The notes below the pieces were generated by a model. That model ran no database searches, had not been told where the DNA came from, and worked only from the letters and a program-made list of their open reading frames with translations. Made by a program: the position numbers and the translations under genes. 64,000 nt of DNA from CBDATB01 sp965199745 (GTDB lineage: Bacteria > Bacteroidota > Bacteroidia > Cytophagales > Flammeovirgaceae): NCBI GenBank assembly GCA_965199745.1, contig CBDATB010000013.1:248001-312000 (forward strand), given 5' to 3'. This document shows, piece by piece, positions 34,156 to 43,263 of this stretch (positions within the stretch are counted from its first letter, which is position 1; each line of letters starts with the position of its first letter).

Positions 34156-35403
34156 ATGAAAATACTACACATAGTAGCAGGGAACTTAAATGGAGGAGCC
34201 GCTAAAGGTGCTTACTGGCTGCATTCAGGTTTGTGTGAAGTGGGTGTGCAAAGCAAAATTTTAGTAAATGCCAAGAGTCCAAAAGACGAACGGATCATTT
34301 CTGTAGCCTCAACTTTCAAAAATAAAATATTCCTTAAGTTGTATGCCCTGCTGGACAGCCTCATTCCGCAGCTTTACAAAAAAAAAAAAGCACTATTTAG
34401 CACTGGTCTTTTCGGTTTTGACTTTACGAAAACTGCAGCCTACCAAGAAGCAGATATTATTAACCTGCACTGGATAAACGGGGGCTTTATCAATATTAAG
34501 CACTTATCTAAAATCAAAAAACCTCTTGTATGGACTATCCGAGATATGTGGCCTTTCACAGGAGGATGTCACCTTTCTTTAGGGTGTGAAAGGTACAAAA
34601 CCTCTTGTGGAAGTTGTGTTCAATTAAATAGCAAGTATAGATTGGATCTGTCCAAATGGGTGTTACACCGAAAGAGAAGATACCTTCCTAAACAGACTAA
34701 AATAGTAGCCATTAGTCAGTGGGTAGCTGAGCAAGCTAGGGAAAGTACTCTTCTTAAGCATTTTGATATAAGAACGATTAGCAATTGCATTGACATGGAT
34801 GTATTTTTTCCTGTTAATAAAATAGTTGCAAGGAAGGCTTTAGCAATACAAACAAAGAAAAAGATTATTTTATTGGGGTCCATCAATTTAGAAGAATCTT
34901 ATAAAGGTTTCGAGAAATATATTCAAGCTATTCAGTATCTGGATAAGCACCTGTACTACTTATGTTTTTTCGGAAATATAAGTAATATAAATATACTCGA
35001 AAGACTTGGCTTTGAATATCATTCTTTTGGCTTTTTGCAAGATTTTGTCTCCCTGAGACTTCTCTATTCAGCTGCAGATGTATTTGTTGCACCAAGTACG
35101 ATGGAGCCCTTTGGTAAGACAGTTATAGAAGCTATGGCTTGTGCTACCCCTGCAGTATGTTTTAATGCAACAGGAACCAAAGATATTATAACACATCAGG
35201 TGGACGGTTATAAAGCTAAACCTTTCGTAAGTGAAGATATAGCCAAAGGAATTAGATGGGTACTTAATAATGATTACCATAATAATTTGCGTAGTGCTGC
35301 AAGAAGAAAGGTAGTTAATTTATTCGACAATAAAATAATTGCTGCCCAATATGTTGATTTATATGAACAACTATTGAATAAGGACGGAAAGCACAATGTT
35401 TAA
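34156..35403 (+). CDS. Family 4-type glycosyltransferase
   Basis: A 415-residue GT-B enzyme. N-terminal acceptor domain starts ILHIVAGNLNGGAAKGAYWL. The C-terminal donor domain has LLGSINLEESYKGFEKYIQA and the EX7E-type block APSTMEPFGKTVIEAMACATP. It contains a short Cys cluster (GGCHLSLGCERYKTSCGSC) near residue 137, as in some lipopolysaccharide-type transferases. The adjacent, opposite-strand flippase suggests a surface polysaccharide context. Confidence 0.88.
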   Translation: MKILHIVAGNLNGGAAKGAYWLHSGLCEVGVQSKILVNAKSPKDERIISVASTFKNKIFLKLYALLDSLIPQLYKKKKALFSTGLFGFDFTKTAAYQEADIINLHWINGGFINIKHLSKIKKPLVWTIRDMWPFTGGCHLSLGCERYKTSCGSCVQLNSKYRLDLSKWVLHRKRRYLPKQTKIVAISQWVAEQARESTLLKHFDIRTISNCIDMDVFFPVNKIVARKALAIQTKKKIILLGSINLEESYKGFEKYIQAIQYLDKHLYYLCFFGNISNINILERLGFEYHSFGFLQDFVSLRLLYSAADVFVAPSTMEPFGKTVIEAMACATPAVCFNATGTKDIITHQVDGYKAKPFVSEDIAKGIRWVLNNDYHNNLRSAARRKVVNLFDNKIIAAQYVDLYEQLLNKDGKHNV

Positions 35404-35597
35404 TGATTTTAATAAAGAATTAAGGTCGTACCGCAGTTTGCTCGCAGTTACCAAACACCAGACACTTATCATGTACCAATAGAGCGGTGGATATTACGAA
35501 GTAGAAAGAGGTATTGAAATGAGTGAGTTACCAAATGTCTAATTACCTACAGGAGAAAGTTAGGGTGCAAACTGCTTCTAAAATACACTGGGCTGCT

Positions 35598-36896
35598 TTA
35601 TGGTTTTTTCAACTCTTTATTCTCATTATTGATTATTTTCTTTTTTACTCCATACATTCTTATAATCATGATAATCATTTGGGTGAGTATTCCCACGTAT
35701 GCAACAATATATACATTCAAAAGAGCCAATTTCCATATAACAAGCAATAAGGTAATATGCGTGATAGAAGCAACTACAGTGCTGTAGTTGGTGTATGAAC
35801 TGTATCCAAATGCGCTTAATAAAGGGTTCCCTGTAAAATTATTGACTACCATAATGATACCTTGTATGCAAAAAAGCTGAAAAATTTTGTTAGCCTCAGA
35901 AATTATTTCCAATTCTTTACTGAGAAACCATTTAAAAACATACACTCCACTGAACATGGAAAATAGGTAGATAATAATACTCAATAGGAAGGTGTAGGTA
36001 AAAATTTTTTTAAAAAGACGAATATTTCTTCGTACAATCATATAAGGATATAGTACTTGTGAAACTAATCCGAAAATAATATTTAAAATACTAAATAGCT
36101 TCTCAGCCGCACTATAGATACCGGCGGCTTGGTTGCCAAACAATAAGGTGATAACAAAAACATTAGTATTTGTGTAAGCAGATATAAATGCGTGCGATAT
36201 AAAAAAATGACTACTGCTCATAAAATATTCTTTGGCAGTAAGTAGAGACACATATATAAGTTTGATTTTAAACTGAAAAAAGATGATACACATGGAAAAA
36301 GCAGCTGAGACTAATGCCCCAATAGAATGAATAGACAAGCATAATACGTAGTCTTCTGGCTGTCTGATAAGCATTAAAACCAAAATGGTATAAATTGTTC
36401 TCCATATTACGTTAATAAAGGTAAGGTATTTCATTTTTTCAATACCCTGAAAGAACCAGGTGCAGAACATTGCTTGCCCAACCGTAAAGCCTAAACCTAA
36501 ATAAAGAGCCTGCCACTCTTGAGAAAATTTGTCGAAAAACAAGATTAACAGAGTAAGGACGGCAAAAAATATGCTCAGCATAAGGGCTTTAACAAGCAGT
36601 ATGCTGCTAAAAATCTCACTCAGTTTTGTTTTATTGTGCCGATGTACAGATACATCTTTTACTGCTGAGATATCAAAGCCGAAATTGGCAAGGATAATAC
36701 CGTATTGTAAGGCAGAAATAACAAAAGCCACTAATCCGTACTTTTCTATTCCTAAGGTTTTGATCAGATGTGGGTAGGTGATTACGGGTAAGAAAGAGTG
36801 TACTACCCGCAAGATGAGCATATAAAAATAGTTACTTAGCAATGGATTTTTAGTAGTCTTTTGTGCTATTTTTTTTAGATAACTCACTTGGGACAC
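35598..36896 (-). CDS. Polysaccharide flippase (Wzx/MATE-like)
   Basis: A 432-residue protein with about 12 membrane helices and the family start NYFYMLILRVVHSFLPVITYPHLIKTLG followed by GLVAFVISAL (shown in part; see residues 19-60). It should move lipid-linked sugar units across the membrane. The start is a GTG at 36894-36896; a stop codon lies two codons upstream and no ATG precedes the first helix. The gap to the glycosyltransferase (35404-35597) holds no supported gene. Confidence 0.82.
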   Translation of the reverse strand: MSQVSYLKKIAQKTTKNPLLSNYFYMLILRVVHSFLPVITYPHLIKTLGIEKYGLVAFVISALQYGIILANFGFDISAVKDVSVHRHNKTKLSEIFSSILLVKALMLSIFFAVLTLLILFFDKFSQEWQALYLGLGFTVGQAMFCTWFFQGIEKMKYLTFINVIWRTIYTILVLMLIRQPEDYVLCLSIHSIGALVSAAFSMCIIFFQFKIKLIYVSLLTAKEYFMSSSHFFISHAFISAYTNTNVFVITLLFGNQAAGIYSAAEKLFSILNIIFGLVSQVLYPYMIVRRNIRLFKKIFTYTFLLSIIIYLFSMFSGVYVFKWFLSKELEIISEANKIFQLFCIQGIIMVVNNFTGNPLLSAFGYSSYTNYSTVVASITHITLLLVIWKLALLNVYIVAYVGILTQMIIMIIRMYGVKKKIINNENKELKKP

Positions 36897-37021
36897 TGGC
36901 TATTAAAAACCGTCTCAGAAACTATTTTCGTGTTTGAGAGGGGGTATTTTCTTAACTTAAAGTTTGTTTTGAATATTTCCCCGACTCGAGAAAGTATATG
37001 ACATCAGTTCATAGGTGTTAT

Positions 37022-37267
37022 TTATTGAATACTCTCTGCTAGTATCACTGCTTTATTATTGTTCATTTCGACAACACCTCCGTTGATTTGAAAAGATTGC
37101 TGCGAGCCGTCTTTTGTGCGAATTCTTACAATACCCCTTGTTAAGGTACTTAAGATGGAGGCGTGTTCGTTAAGCATCTCAAAAGAACCTGAACTACCTG
37201 GCACTTTTATGCCGGCTACTTCTCCTTCAAAATCTTTTTCTTCGGGGCTGATAATTTCTAAGTGCAT
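37022..37267 (-). CDS. atpC: ATP synthase F1 epsilon subunit
   Basis: An 81-residue epsilon subunit, beta-sandwich part only: MHLEIISPEEKDFEGEVAGI, GSSGSFEMLNEHASILSTL and a FQINGGVVEMNNNKAVILAE end. The C-terminal helical hairpin of longer forms is absent, as in many Bacteroidota. It is alone: no atpD lies upstream, where 410 bp are non-coding. Assignment is firm because the N-terminal fold is well conserved. Confidence 0.92.
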   Translation of the reverse strand: MHLEIISPEEKDFEGEVAGIKVPGSSGSFEMLNEHASILSTLTRGIVRIRTKDGSQQSFQINGGVVEMNNNKAVILAESIQ

Positions 37268-37397
37268 CTGGGTTAAAAAGTTATTTAAATGGGTAAAAAA
37301 GATGCAACAGTATGTGTATCAGCAGTATAAATTTTGTGTTGTTGCATCAAAAAACCATTAGTAAGAGCATATAATAAATATGTCCCATAAGGGTAAA

Positions 37398-37405
37398 CAA
37401 AGGTA
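37398..37405 (-). promoter_or_regulatory. Putative -7 box for atpC
   Basis: Minus-strand TACCTTTG matches TAnnTTTG. It would give atpC a leader of about 125 bases. The upstream box is weak, so moderate to low support. Confidence 0.35.
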
Positions 37406-37648
37406 CTGAAAGAATTAATAAAAACAGGCTTGCACACAGCTAAAATTTGGCAATTCTTTTAACGACACCGAAGTCAAAAAATATCAAAGTCCTTTTAGTC
37501 ACTATTCATAAACTTAAAACAGGCCGTCAGTGGCATCAGCTCCTTATCAGAAAATTAGCAGGCAATGCTACCTAAAAGGATAGTTGGGTAAGAAGAAAGA
37601 CAGCACTAAAAATTAAATGCTTTGATAGGGTGATTTCCACATATGTAG

Positions 37649-37656
37649 TAAGTTTG
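37649..37656 (+). promoter_or_regulatory. Putative -7 box for the ABC ATPase and purM
   Basis: TAAGTTTG matches TAnnTTTG, 23 bases before the ABC ATPase start codon. The TTTG at 37621-37624 is slightly too far (24 bases). Confidence 0.35.
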
Positions 37657-37678
37657 TGCCGTTGCTGACATACAATAT

Positions 37679-38431
37679 ATGATAGAAGTAAAAAATATAC
37701 ATAAATCTTTCGGTGGCAAAAAGGTATTATCCGGCATCAGTGCTACTTTTGAAAAAGGTATGATGAATATGATTATTGGTGCTAGTGGCACAGGGAAGAG
37801 TGTTTTGTTAAAAATAATAGTAGGCTTAATAAAACCTGAAGAAGGTCATGTATTTTATGATAATCGCGATTTCCATCATTCTTCCAAACAGAAAAAGATA
37901 CAAATCCGCCGTGAAATTGGAATGCTTTTTCAAGGAAGTGCACTTTTTGATTCTAAGAACGTAGAACAAAATGTTATGTTTCCGCTCGACACACTCAGCA
38001 CGATGCCTGTAGCAGAAAAAATAACAAGGGTCAATTTTTGCCTCAAACGAGTAGGGTTGGAAAATACCAATAAAAAAATGCCCTCAGAGCTGAGTGGGGG
38101 AATGAAAAAAAGAGTAGGTATTGCCAGAGCCATCGCGATGAACTCGCAGTACTTATTTTGTGATGAGCCGAACTCGGGACTAGATCCACAAACAGCTATT
38201 GTTATCGATAATCTTATTCGAGAAATTACTAAAGAATACAACCTAACAACTATTGTCGTATCTCACGACATGAATTCTATGATTGAAATCGGCGAACACA
38301 TTATATTTTTACACGAAGGATATGTTGTTTGGGAAGGAACTAACCAGGAAATTTTTCATACAAACGTCCAAGCCTTAGATGAATTTATTTTTTCTAATAA
38401 ACTCATGAGAGGAGCAAAAACGCAAGGATAA
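37679..38431 (+). CDS. ABC transporter ATP-binding protein, MlaF-like
   Basis: A 250-residue ATPase. Walker A GASGTGKS at residues 34-41, signature LSGGMKKR, Walker B YLFCDEPNSGLD and switch VVSHD are all intact. The SGGMKKRVGIARAI form and overall length match MlaF/Ttg2A ATPases of outer membrane lipid transport. The usual partner permease (MlaE) is not next to it in this window. purM follows after 37 bp. Confidence 0.85.
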   Translation: MIEVKNIHKSFGGKKVLSGISATFEKGMMNMIIGASGTGKSVLLKIIVGLIKPEEGHVFYDNRDFHHSSKQKKIQIRREIGMLFQGSALFDSKNVEQNVMFPLDTLSTMPVAEKITRVNFCLKRVGLENTNKKMPSELSGGMKKRVGIARAIAMNSQYLFCDEPNSGLDPQTAIVIDNLIREITKEYNLTTIVVSHDMNSMIEIGEHIIFLHEGYVVWEGTNQEIFHTNVQALDEFIFSNKLMRGAKTQG

Positions 38432-38468
38432 ATTCTTAGTTGTAAGCGTCTAACTATCACTTTTTAAC

Positions 38469-39638
38469 ATGGTTCAAAAATATAGTCAAAGAGGGGTTTC
38501 GGCTACTAAAGAAGACGTACACTTTGCCATTAAAAACCTTGATAAGGGATTATTTCCAAGAGCTTTTTGCAAAATTATTCCTGACTTATTATGTCACGAT
38601 CCTGATTATTGCAATGTTATGCATGCAGATGGAGCAGGTACAAAATCTTCACTGGCTTATGTTTATTGGAAAGAGACAGGAGACTTATCTGTATGGAAAG
38701 GAATTGCACAGGATGCCGTTGTGATGAATACAGATGATTTGTTGTGCATTGGCATGACAAACAATTTGTTGTTATCTTCTACCATAGGCAGAAATAAATA
38801 CCGAATTCCCAGTGAAGTTATTGCAAGTCTTGTTGAGGGGACGGAAGAAATACTGGAAAAATTGCGCAGCTATGGTATCGACATTTATAGCACCGGAGGC
38901 GAAACTGCCGATATAGGTGATTTGGTTCGTACTGTAGTAGTAGATTGTAGTATTACAGGACGTATGAAAAGAAGTCAAGTAATTCATAATGAACGTATTG
39001 CTGCCGGAGATGTGATCGTCGGTTTGTCTTCTTCGGGAAAAGCAAGCTATGAAGACCAATATAATAGTGGTATGGGCAGCAACGGGCTAACTTCTTCCCG
39101 GCATGATGTATTCACTAAATACATGGCAGAAAAGTACCCTGAAAGCTATGAGAAAGCTACCCCTGAGTCTCTTATATATGCAGGCAGCAAAAAGCTCACA
39201 GATACCCTCGCAGACATCCCAAAAAGTATTAATATAGGGCAATTGCTGTTATCTCCTACACGCACCTATGCGCCAGTCGTTACGGCAGTCTTTGAATCGT
39301 TACGACCAAAAATACACGGCATGGTGCATTGTACGGGCGGAGGGCAAACTAAGGCTTTGCATTTTGTACGCCAAAAGCATATTATCAAAGATAAGCTCTT
39401 TTGCCCCCCACCTCTGTTTCAACTTGTTAAAGAGCAAAGTAATGCAGGCGGCAGAGAGATGTATCAAGTATTTAATATGGGACATCGCATGGAGTTTTAC
39501 GTGGCAGAAAAATATGCGCAAGAAATAATAAATATCGCCGCGGGTTTTAATATATCAGCGCAAGTGGTCGGTTATGTAGAAGATGCACCTACTAATCGAA
39601 TGACGATAAAAAGTTCTTACGGAGAGTTTTCTTTTTGA
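38469..39638 (+). CDS. purM: Phosphoribosylformylglycinamidine cyclo-ligase (AIR synthase)
   Basis: Fifth step of purine synthesis, closing the imidazole ring with ATP. The 389-residue protein shows DGAGTKSSLAYVYWKETGD, AQDAVVMNTDDLLCIG, TGGETADIGDLVRT and VHCTGGGQTKALHF. It is longer than the E. coli enzyme but fits the form common in Bacteroidota. The 37-bp gap after the ABC ATPase suggests co-transcription. Confidence 0.9.
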   Translation: MVQKYSQRGVSATKEDVHFAIKNLDKGLFPRAFCKIIPDLLCHDPDYCNVMHADGAGTKSSLAYVYWKETGDLSVWKGIAQDAVVMNTDDLLCIGMTNNLLLSSTIGRNKYRIPSEVIASLVEGTEEILEKLRSYGIDIYSTGGETADIGDLVRTVVVDCSITGRMKRSQVIHNERIAAGDVIVGLSSSGKASYEDQYNSGMGSNGLTSSRHDVFTKYMAEKYPESYEKATPESLIYAGSKKLTDTLADIPKSINIGQLLLSPTRTYAPVVTAVFESLRPKIHGMVHCTGGGQTKALHFVRQKHIIKDKLFCPPPLFQLVKEQSNAGGREMYQVFNMGHRMEFYVAEKYAQEIINIAAGFNISAQVVGYVEDAPTNRMTIKSSYGEFSF

Positions 39639-39733
39639 GAAAGCAACCGATGAAATAGTACCGAGATTTTAAATCTTTATAATCTTCATTGAGTTGGACA
39701 TAACGCATTCTTCACCCATTAATTTATTAGCAA

Positions 39734-41557
39734 ATGACTGAATTAGCTGGTTTATTAGTGTTAGGTTTTCTAGCACAGTGGCTGTCTTGGAGAATAAAAG
39801 TACCTGCTATTTTACCACTTATTATTATTGGTTTGTTGGTTGGCTCAATTTCAACTTTTTTCACACCAGACGGACAAAAACTAATTGATGGAGACGGTAT
39901 ATTTCAAGAAGGCTTGTTATTTGATGCTATTTCTATATCCGTAGGACTCATCTTATTTGAAGGAGGATTGACACTCAAAGTAGCAGAAGTAAAACGTTTA
40001 GTAGGTACAGTAGGAAAAATCGTACTATTGGGTGCAGCTATTACCCTTATTGGTAGCACCATTGCTACCCAGTTGCTATTGAATCTTAATTTTGCCACTT
40101 CTCTACTATTCAGCTCCCTGATTATCGTTACAGGACCTACAGTCATCGGTCCGATATTAAGAAACGTTCGACCTAATTTTAATATCTCAACCATTCTGAA
40201 ATGGGAAGGTATTCTCATCGATCCGATAGGGGCGTTGATAGCCATTTTAATTTACGAATATTTAGCTTTTTCTGACTTAGACCAAAACTTTTTATCTTTT
40301 GCCACTAAATCTATTAGCATTACCATAGTAGTAGGCACGGCAAGCGGTGCTAGTTTTGCTTTTCTAATTTACCACCTGCTAAAAAAAGATCTTATTCCCA
40401 AATATCTCCACAATGTAGTAATTATGGCTTTAGTGATCATGTCTTTCACTATTTCAGATGCCATTCATACGGAGTCCGGACTGCTGGCAGTAACATTGCT
40501 AGGAATTATTTTGGGTAATACGAAAATAGAAGGATTAAAAGAGATTCTTTCTTTCAAACAAGACGTTACTATTATTCTCATTTCCATTCTTTTCATCACA
40601 CTTTCTTCCCGAATTGATATAAAAGATTTACAAATGCTTGCTAATTGGAAAATACTCATCCTCTTTATGGTCATCATTTGGGTAGTACGACCGATTGCCA
40701 TATTTGTCAGCACTATGGGTTCGGGTTTAAATTTCAGAGAAAAAATTTTTATTTCATGGATATCGCCACGAGGAATTGTTGCAGCGGGTGTAGCCTCTAT
40801 TTTTGCACTTTCTCTGGCAGAAGGTGCAGCACCCAATCCTAGAAATATAGCCGGTGAGTTTTTACTACCACTTACTTTTATGATGATTGTCGGCACAGTA
40901 ATTATACAAGGGCTTACAGCTAAAATTTTTGCTAAAAAGCTAGATGTTACCAGAAAAAAACCCAGCGGTATATTATTTTTAGGGGCTAACGAGCCAGCGC
41001 GCTACCTAGCCCACTACCTACGCAATATGGAGGTGTCCGTGTTGCTAGCAGACACTTCGAGGGCTAATATCCGGGAAGCAAAAGCAGACCGCTTTGAGGT
41101 ATATGAAGGCAGTTTGCTCAGTGACGAGGCTCTAGAAAATATTGATTTTTCAAGATATGGTCAGCTCTTCGCCACAACCCCAAATACTGATATTAATATT
41201 TTAGCTTGTAAAATATTATCAAATGAAATCGGAAAAAATAATGTATTCAGGCTTGCCTCACCGCTAGAAGTTAGAATTACTGACCTTGAAAAACCCACAA
41301 ATCTACTATTTAGTGCTACTCTAGATTATATTAGTGTTACTCAACTATCGAGAAAACGCCCACAAACCAAAGAGTTTGTTATTGAAGACAGAGAAAGTTT
41401 TGAAAGTTTTCTAGAACATAAAAAAGAAAAAATTATTCCTTTATTTGTTCAGAAAAACAATCATCGTTTTGAGCCATTCAGTAACTCTAGCGCAGTCAAT
41501 CTGGAGGAAGATAAAAAATTTATTTATATTGAACAAGCATCAAACAAATTTTTTTAG
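39734..41557 (+). CDS. Cation/proton antiporter with C-terminal nucleotide-binding domain
   Basis: A 607-residue CPA1-type antiporter. About 12 membrane helices contain LFEGGLTLK, the ion-site GPTVIGPIL and SPRGIVAAGVASIFALSL. From about residue 415 a TrkA-N/RCK-like Rossmann domain follows (SGILFLGANEPARYLAHYLR, SVLLADTS), as in NhaP2-type proteins. It would export Na+ or K+ in exchange for protons, gated by the RCK domain. The gene end overlaps the convergent FKBP gene by 4 bp. Confidence 0.88.
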   Translation: MTELAGLLVLGFLAQWLSWRIKVPAILPLIIIGLLVGSISTFFTPDGQKLIDGDGIFQEGLLFDAISISVGLILFEGGLTLKVAEVKRLVGTVGKIVLLGAAITLIGSTIATQLLLNLNFATSLLFSSLIIVTGPTVIGPILRNVRPNFNISTILKWEGILIDPIGALIAILIYEYLAFSDLDQNFLSFATKSISITIVVGTASGASFAFLIYHLLKKDLIPKYLHNVVIMALVIMSFTISDAIHTESGLLAVTLLGIILGNTKIEGLKEILSFKQDVTIILISILFITLSSRIDIKDLQMLANWKILILFMVIIWVVRPIAIFVSTMGSGLNFREKIFISWISPRGIVAAGVASIFALSLAEGAAPNPRNIAGEFLLPLTFMMIVGTVIIQGLTAKIFAKKLDVTRKKPSGILFLGANEPARYLAHYLRNMEVSVLLADTSRANIREAKADRFEVYEGSLLSDEALENIDFSRYGQLFATTPNTDINILACKILSNEIGKNNVFRLASPLEVRITDLEKPTNLLFSATLDYISVTQLSRKRPQTKEFVIEDRESFESFLEHKKEKIIPLFVQKNNHRFEPFSNSSAVNLEEDKKFIYIEQASNKFF

Positions 41558-42042
41558 GGATATAACTCCTGCACTACCACATCAAAGACTAATATAGCAT
41601 TGGAAGGTATAAAATTTCTTTGTCCCGAAATGCCGTAACCTAGTCCCGACGGGATAATAAGCCGAGATGAGTCGCCCACGCGCATCAATTGCACACCCTC
41701 TTCCCAACCGTCAATGACCTCCCTTTCACCTAAACGAAAACCAAAGCGTTCGCCGCGAATATAAGAACTGTCGAATACGTCGCCGTACAGCAACCTACCG
41801 CGATAATCTACAGCAACAGAATCTGTCTTGCCAATAGCAGTGCTATCTTTCGTAGTAAAGTTTATATAATATAGACCTGAGGCAGTACGTGTAGCTGTCA
41901 GGTTATTTTCTGCTAAATATTCAGCTATTATTGCCGAGTCTCTTGCTGCTATCGCTTCTGCTGCGAAAATAGAGTTAGTAGAATCCTGGCAAGAACCAAA
42001 CAACAATGATATTGCTACCAAGCAACAGGACATGTATTTCAT
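41554..42042 (-). CDS. FKBP-type peptidyl-prolyl isomerase lipoprotein
   Basis: A 162-residue lipoprotein: signal with lipobox FGSC at residues about 15-18, then a single FKBP domain at about 75-160 (DSVAVDYRGRLLYGDVFDSS, VIDGWEEGVQLMRVG, IPSGLGYG, LVFDVVVQEL). It should help fold exported proteins at the outer or inner membrane. Typical for the phylum, where small FKBP lipoproteins are frequent. Confidence 0.9.
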   Translation of the reverse strand: MKYMSCCLVAISLLFGSCQDSTNSIFAAEAIAARDSAIIAEYLAENNLTATRTASGLYYINFTTKDSTAIGKTDSVAVDYRGRLLYGDVFDSSYIRGERFGFRLGEREVIDGWEEGVQLMRVGDSSRLIIPSGLGYGISGQRNFIPSNAILVFDVVVQELYP

Positions 42043-42143
42043 AATTCAAACATTTTACAAAAAGTAATAAAAGCAAAAATATGAAAAATATACTTAGATA
42101 AAAACAGTAGTACTTTTCAGTAGCTAATGCTGCATAAATATTC

Positions 42144-42151
42144 TATATTTG
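42144..42151 (+). promoter_or_regulatory. Putative -7 box for rfbB
   Basis: TATATTTG matches TAnnTTTG exactly. It lies 18 bases before a GTG and 69 bases before the preferred ATG of rfbB. TTTTC near 42114 is a weak upstream box. Confidence 0.4.
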
Positions 42152-42219
42152 TAAGTGAAGCATATTGAGTGGCAGGTTCAAAAAAATTAATGCTTTCAAC
42201 AGAAATTTTATGCAAGCGT

Positions 42220-43236
42220 ATGCAATCTATATTAATAACGGGAGGGGCTGGTTTTATTGGTTCAAATTTCATTAGATATTTTCTTGATAAATACACTCAA
42301 TACCAACTCATCAACTTAGATAAACTCACCTATGCTGGAAATAGCAATAATCTTTTAGATTTTGTCAGTCATTTGTCTTATGAGTTTGTATTAGGAGATA
42401 TTTGCAATAAGGAGCTTGTCAGCCGGGTTTTTTCCGAATACGATATTCAAGGTATCATTCATTTTGCTGCCGAGTCGCATGTAGATAATTCTATATCAGC
42501 ACCTGAGGATTTTATTCAAACAAATATATATGGGACTTTTGTATTGCTAGAAGTAGCTAAAAATTATTGGATGGATAAGCCTTTTCAATATAAAGAAAAT
42601 TACAAAGATTGCAGGTTTCACCACATTTCTACCGATGAGGTATATGGCAGTTTGGGAGCAAAAGGCTTATTTACTGAAGAAACTTCCTATGCCCCTAATA
42701 GTCCTTACAGTGCCTCGAAGGCTGCTTCCAATATGCTTGTGAGAAGTTATTTCCATACCTACGGTCTAAATGTAATTACCACTAACTGCTCGAACAACTA
42801 CGGGCCCAGACAACACCATGAGAAGCTAATCCCTACTATTATTAGCAAGGCACTAAAACAGCAAGCTATTCCTATTTACGGCAATGGAAGAAATGTGAGA
42901 GACTGGCTTTATGTAGCAGACCACTGCACTGGTATTGATTTGGCTTTTCATCGTGGTAAAGGTGGCGAAACCTATAATATAGGCGGTGAAAATGAAAGAG
43001 AGAATATATACATAGCACAAAAAATATGTAATATATTAGACGAGAGAAAACCTTTACCTTCCGGTAAATCTTACCGATCGTTAATCACTTATGTAAAAGA
43101 CAGACCCGGACACGACCTTCGCTATGCTATTGATGCACAAAAAATAAAACGTGAACTAGGTTGGCATGCGCAAGAAAACTTTGAAACAGGTATTGAAAAG
43201 ACCGTGGTTTGGTATTTAGATCAACTGACAAAATAA
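42220..43236 (+). CDS. rfbB: dTDP-glucose 4,6-dehydratase
   Basis: Makes dTDP-4-keto-6-deoxyglucose on the way to rhamnose and other deoxysugars. NAD loop ITGGAGFIGSNF at residues 5-16, FAAESHVDNSI, the catalytic STDEVYG and Tyr-Lys pair in YSASKAASNML, and NNYGPRQ are intact. The ATG at 42220 fits the family's start; in-frame earlier starts are an ATG at 42190 and a GTG at 42169, which would add 10 or 17 non-conserved residues. The product is 338 residues with the chosen start. Confidence 0.92.
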   Translation: MQSILITGGAGFIGSNFIRYFLDKYTQYQLINLDKLTYAGNSNNLLDFVSHLSYEFVLGDICNKELVSRVFSEYDIQGIIHFAAESHVDNSISAPEDFIQTNIYGTFVLLEVAKNYWMDKPFQYKENYKDCRFHHISTDEVYGSLGAKGLFTEETSYAPNSPYSASKAASNMLVRSYFHTYGLNVITTNCSNNYGPRQHHEKLIPTIISKALKQQAIPIYGNGRNVRDWLYVADHCTGIDLAFHRGKGGETYNIGGENERENIYIAQKICNILDERKPLPSGKSYRSLITYVKDRPGHDLRYAIDAQKIKRELGWHAQENFETGIEKTVVWYLDQLTK

Positions 43237-43263
43237 ATATAAGTGAGCCTTTGATTAGCTATC

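Larger units (their letters stand above)
37268..37678. other. Divergent intergenic region between atpC and the ABC ATPase
   Basis: About 410 bp with no supported gene. It holds two promoter-like boxes: TACCTTTG on the minus strand (37398-37405) for atpC and TAAGTTTG on the plus strand (37649-37656) 23 bases before the ABC ATPase ATG. Confidence 0.5.

Noticed and set aside
35523..35750. Plus-strand 75-codon ORF overlapping the flippase end.
   Set aside because: It lies mostly antisense to the well-supported flippase and its residues show no independent family.
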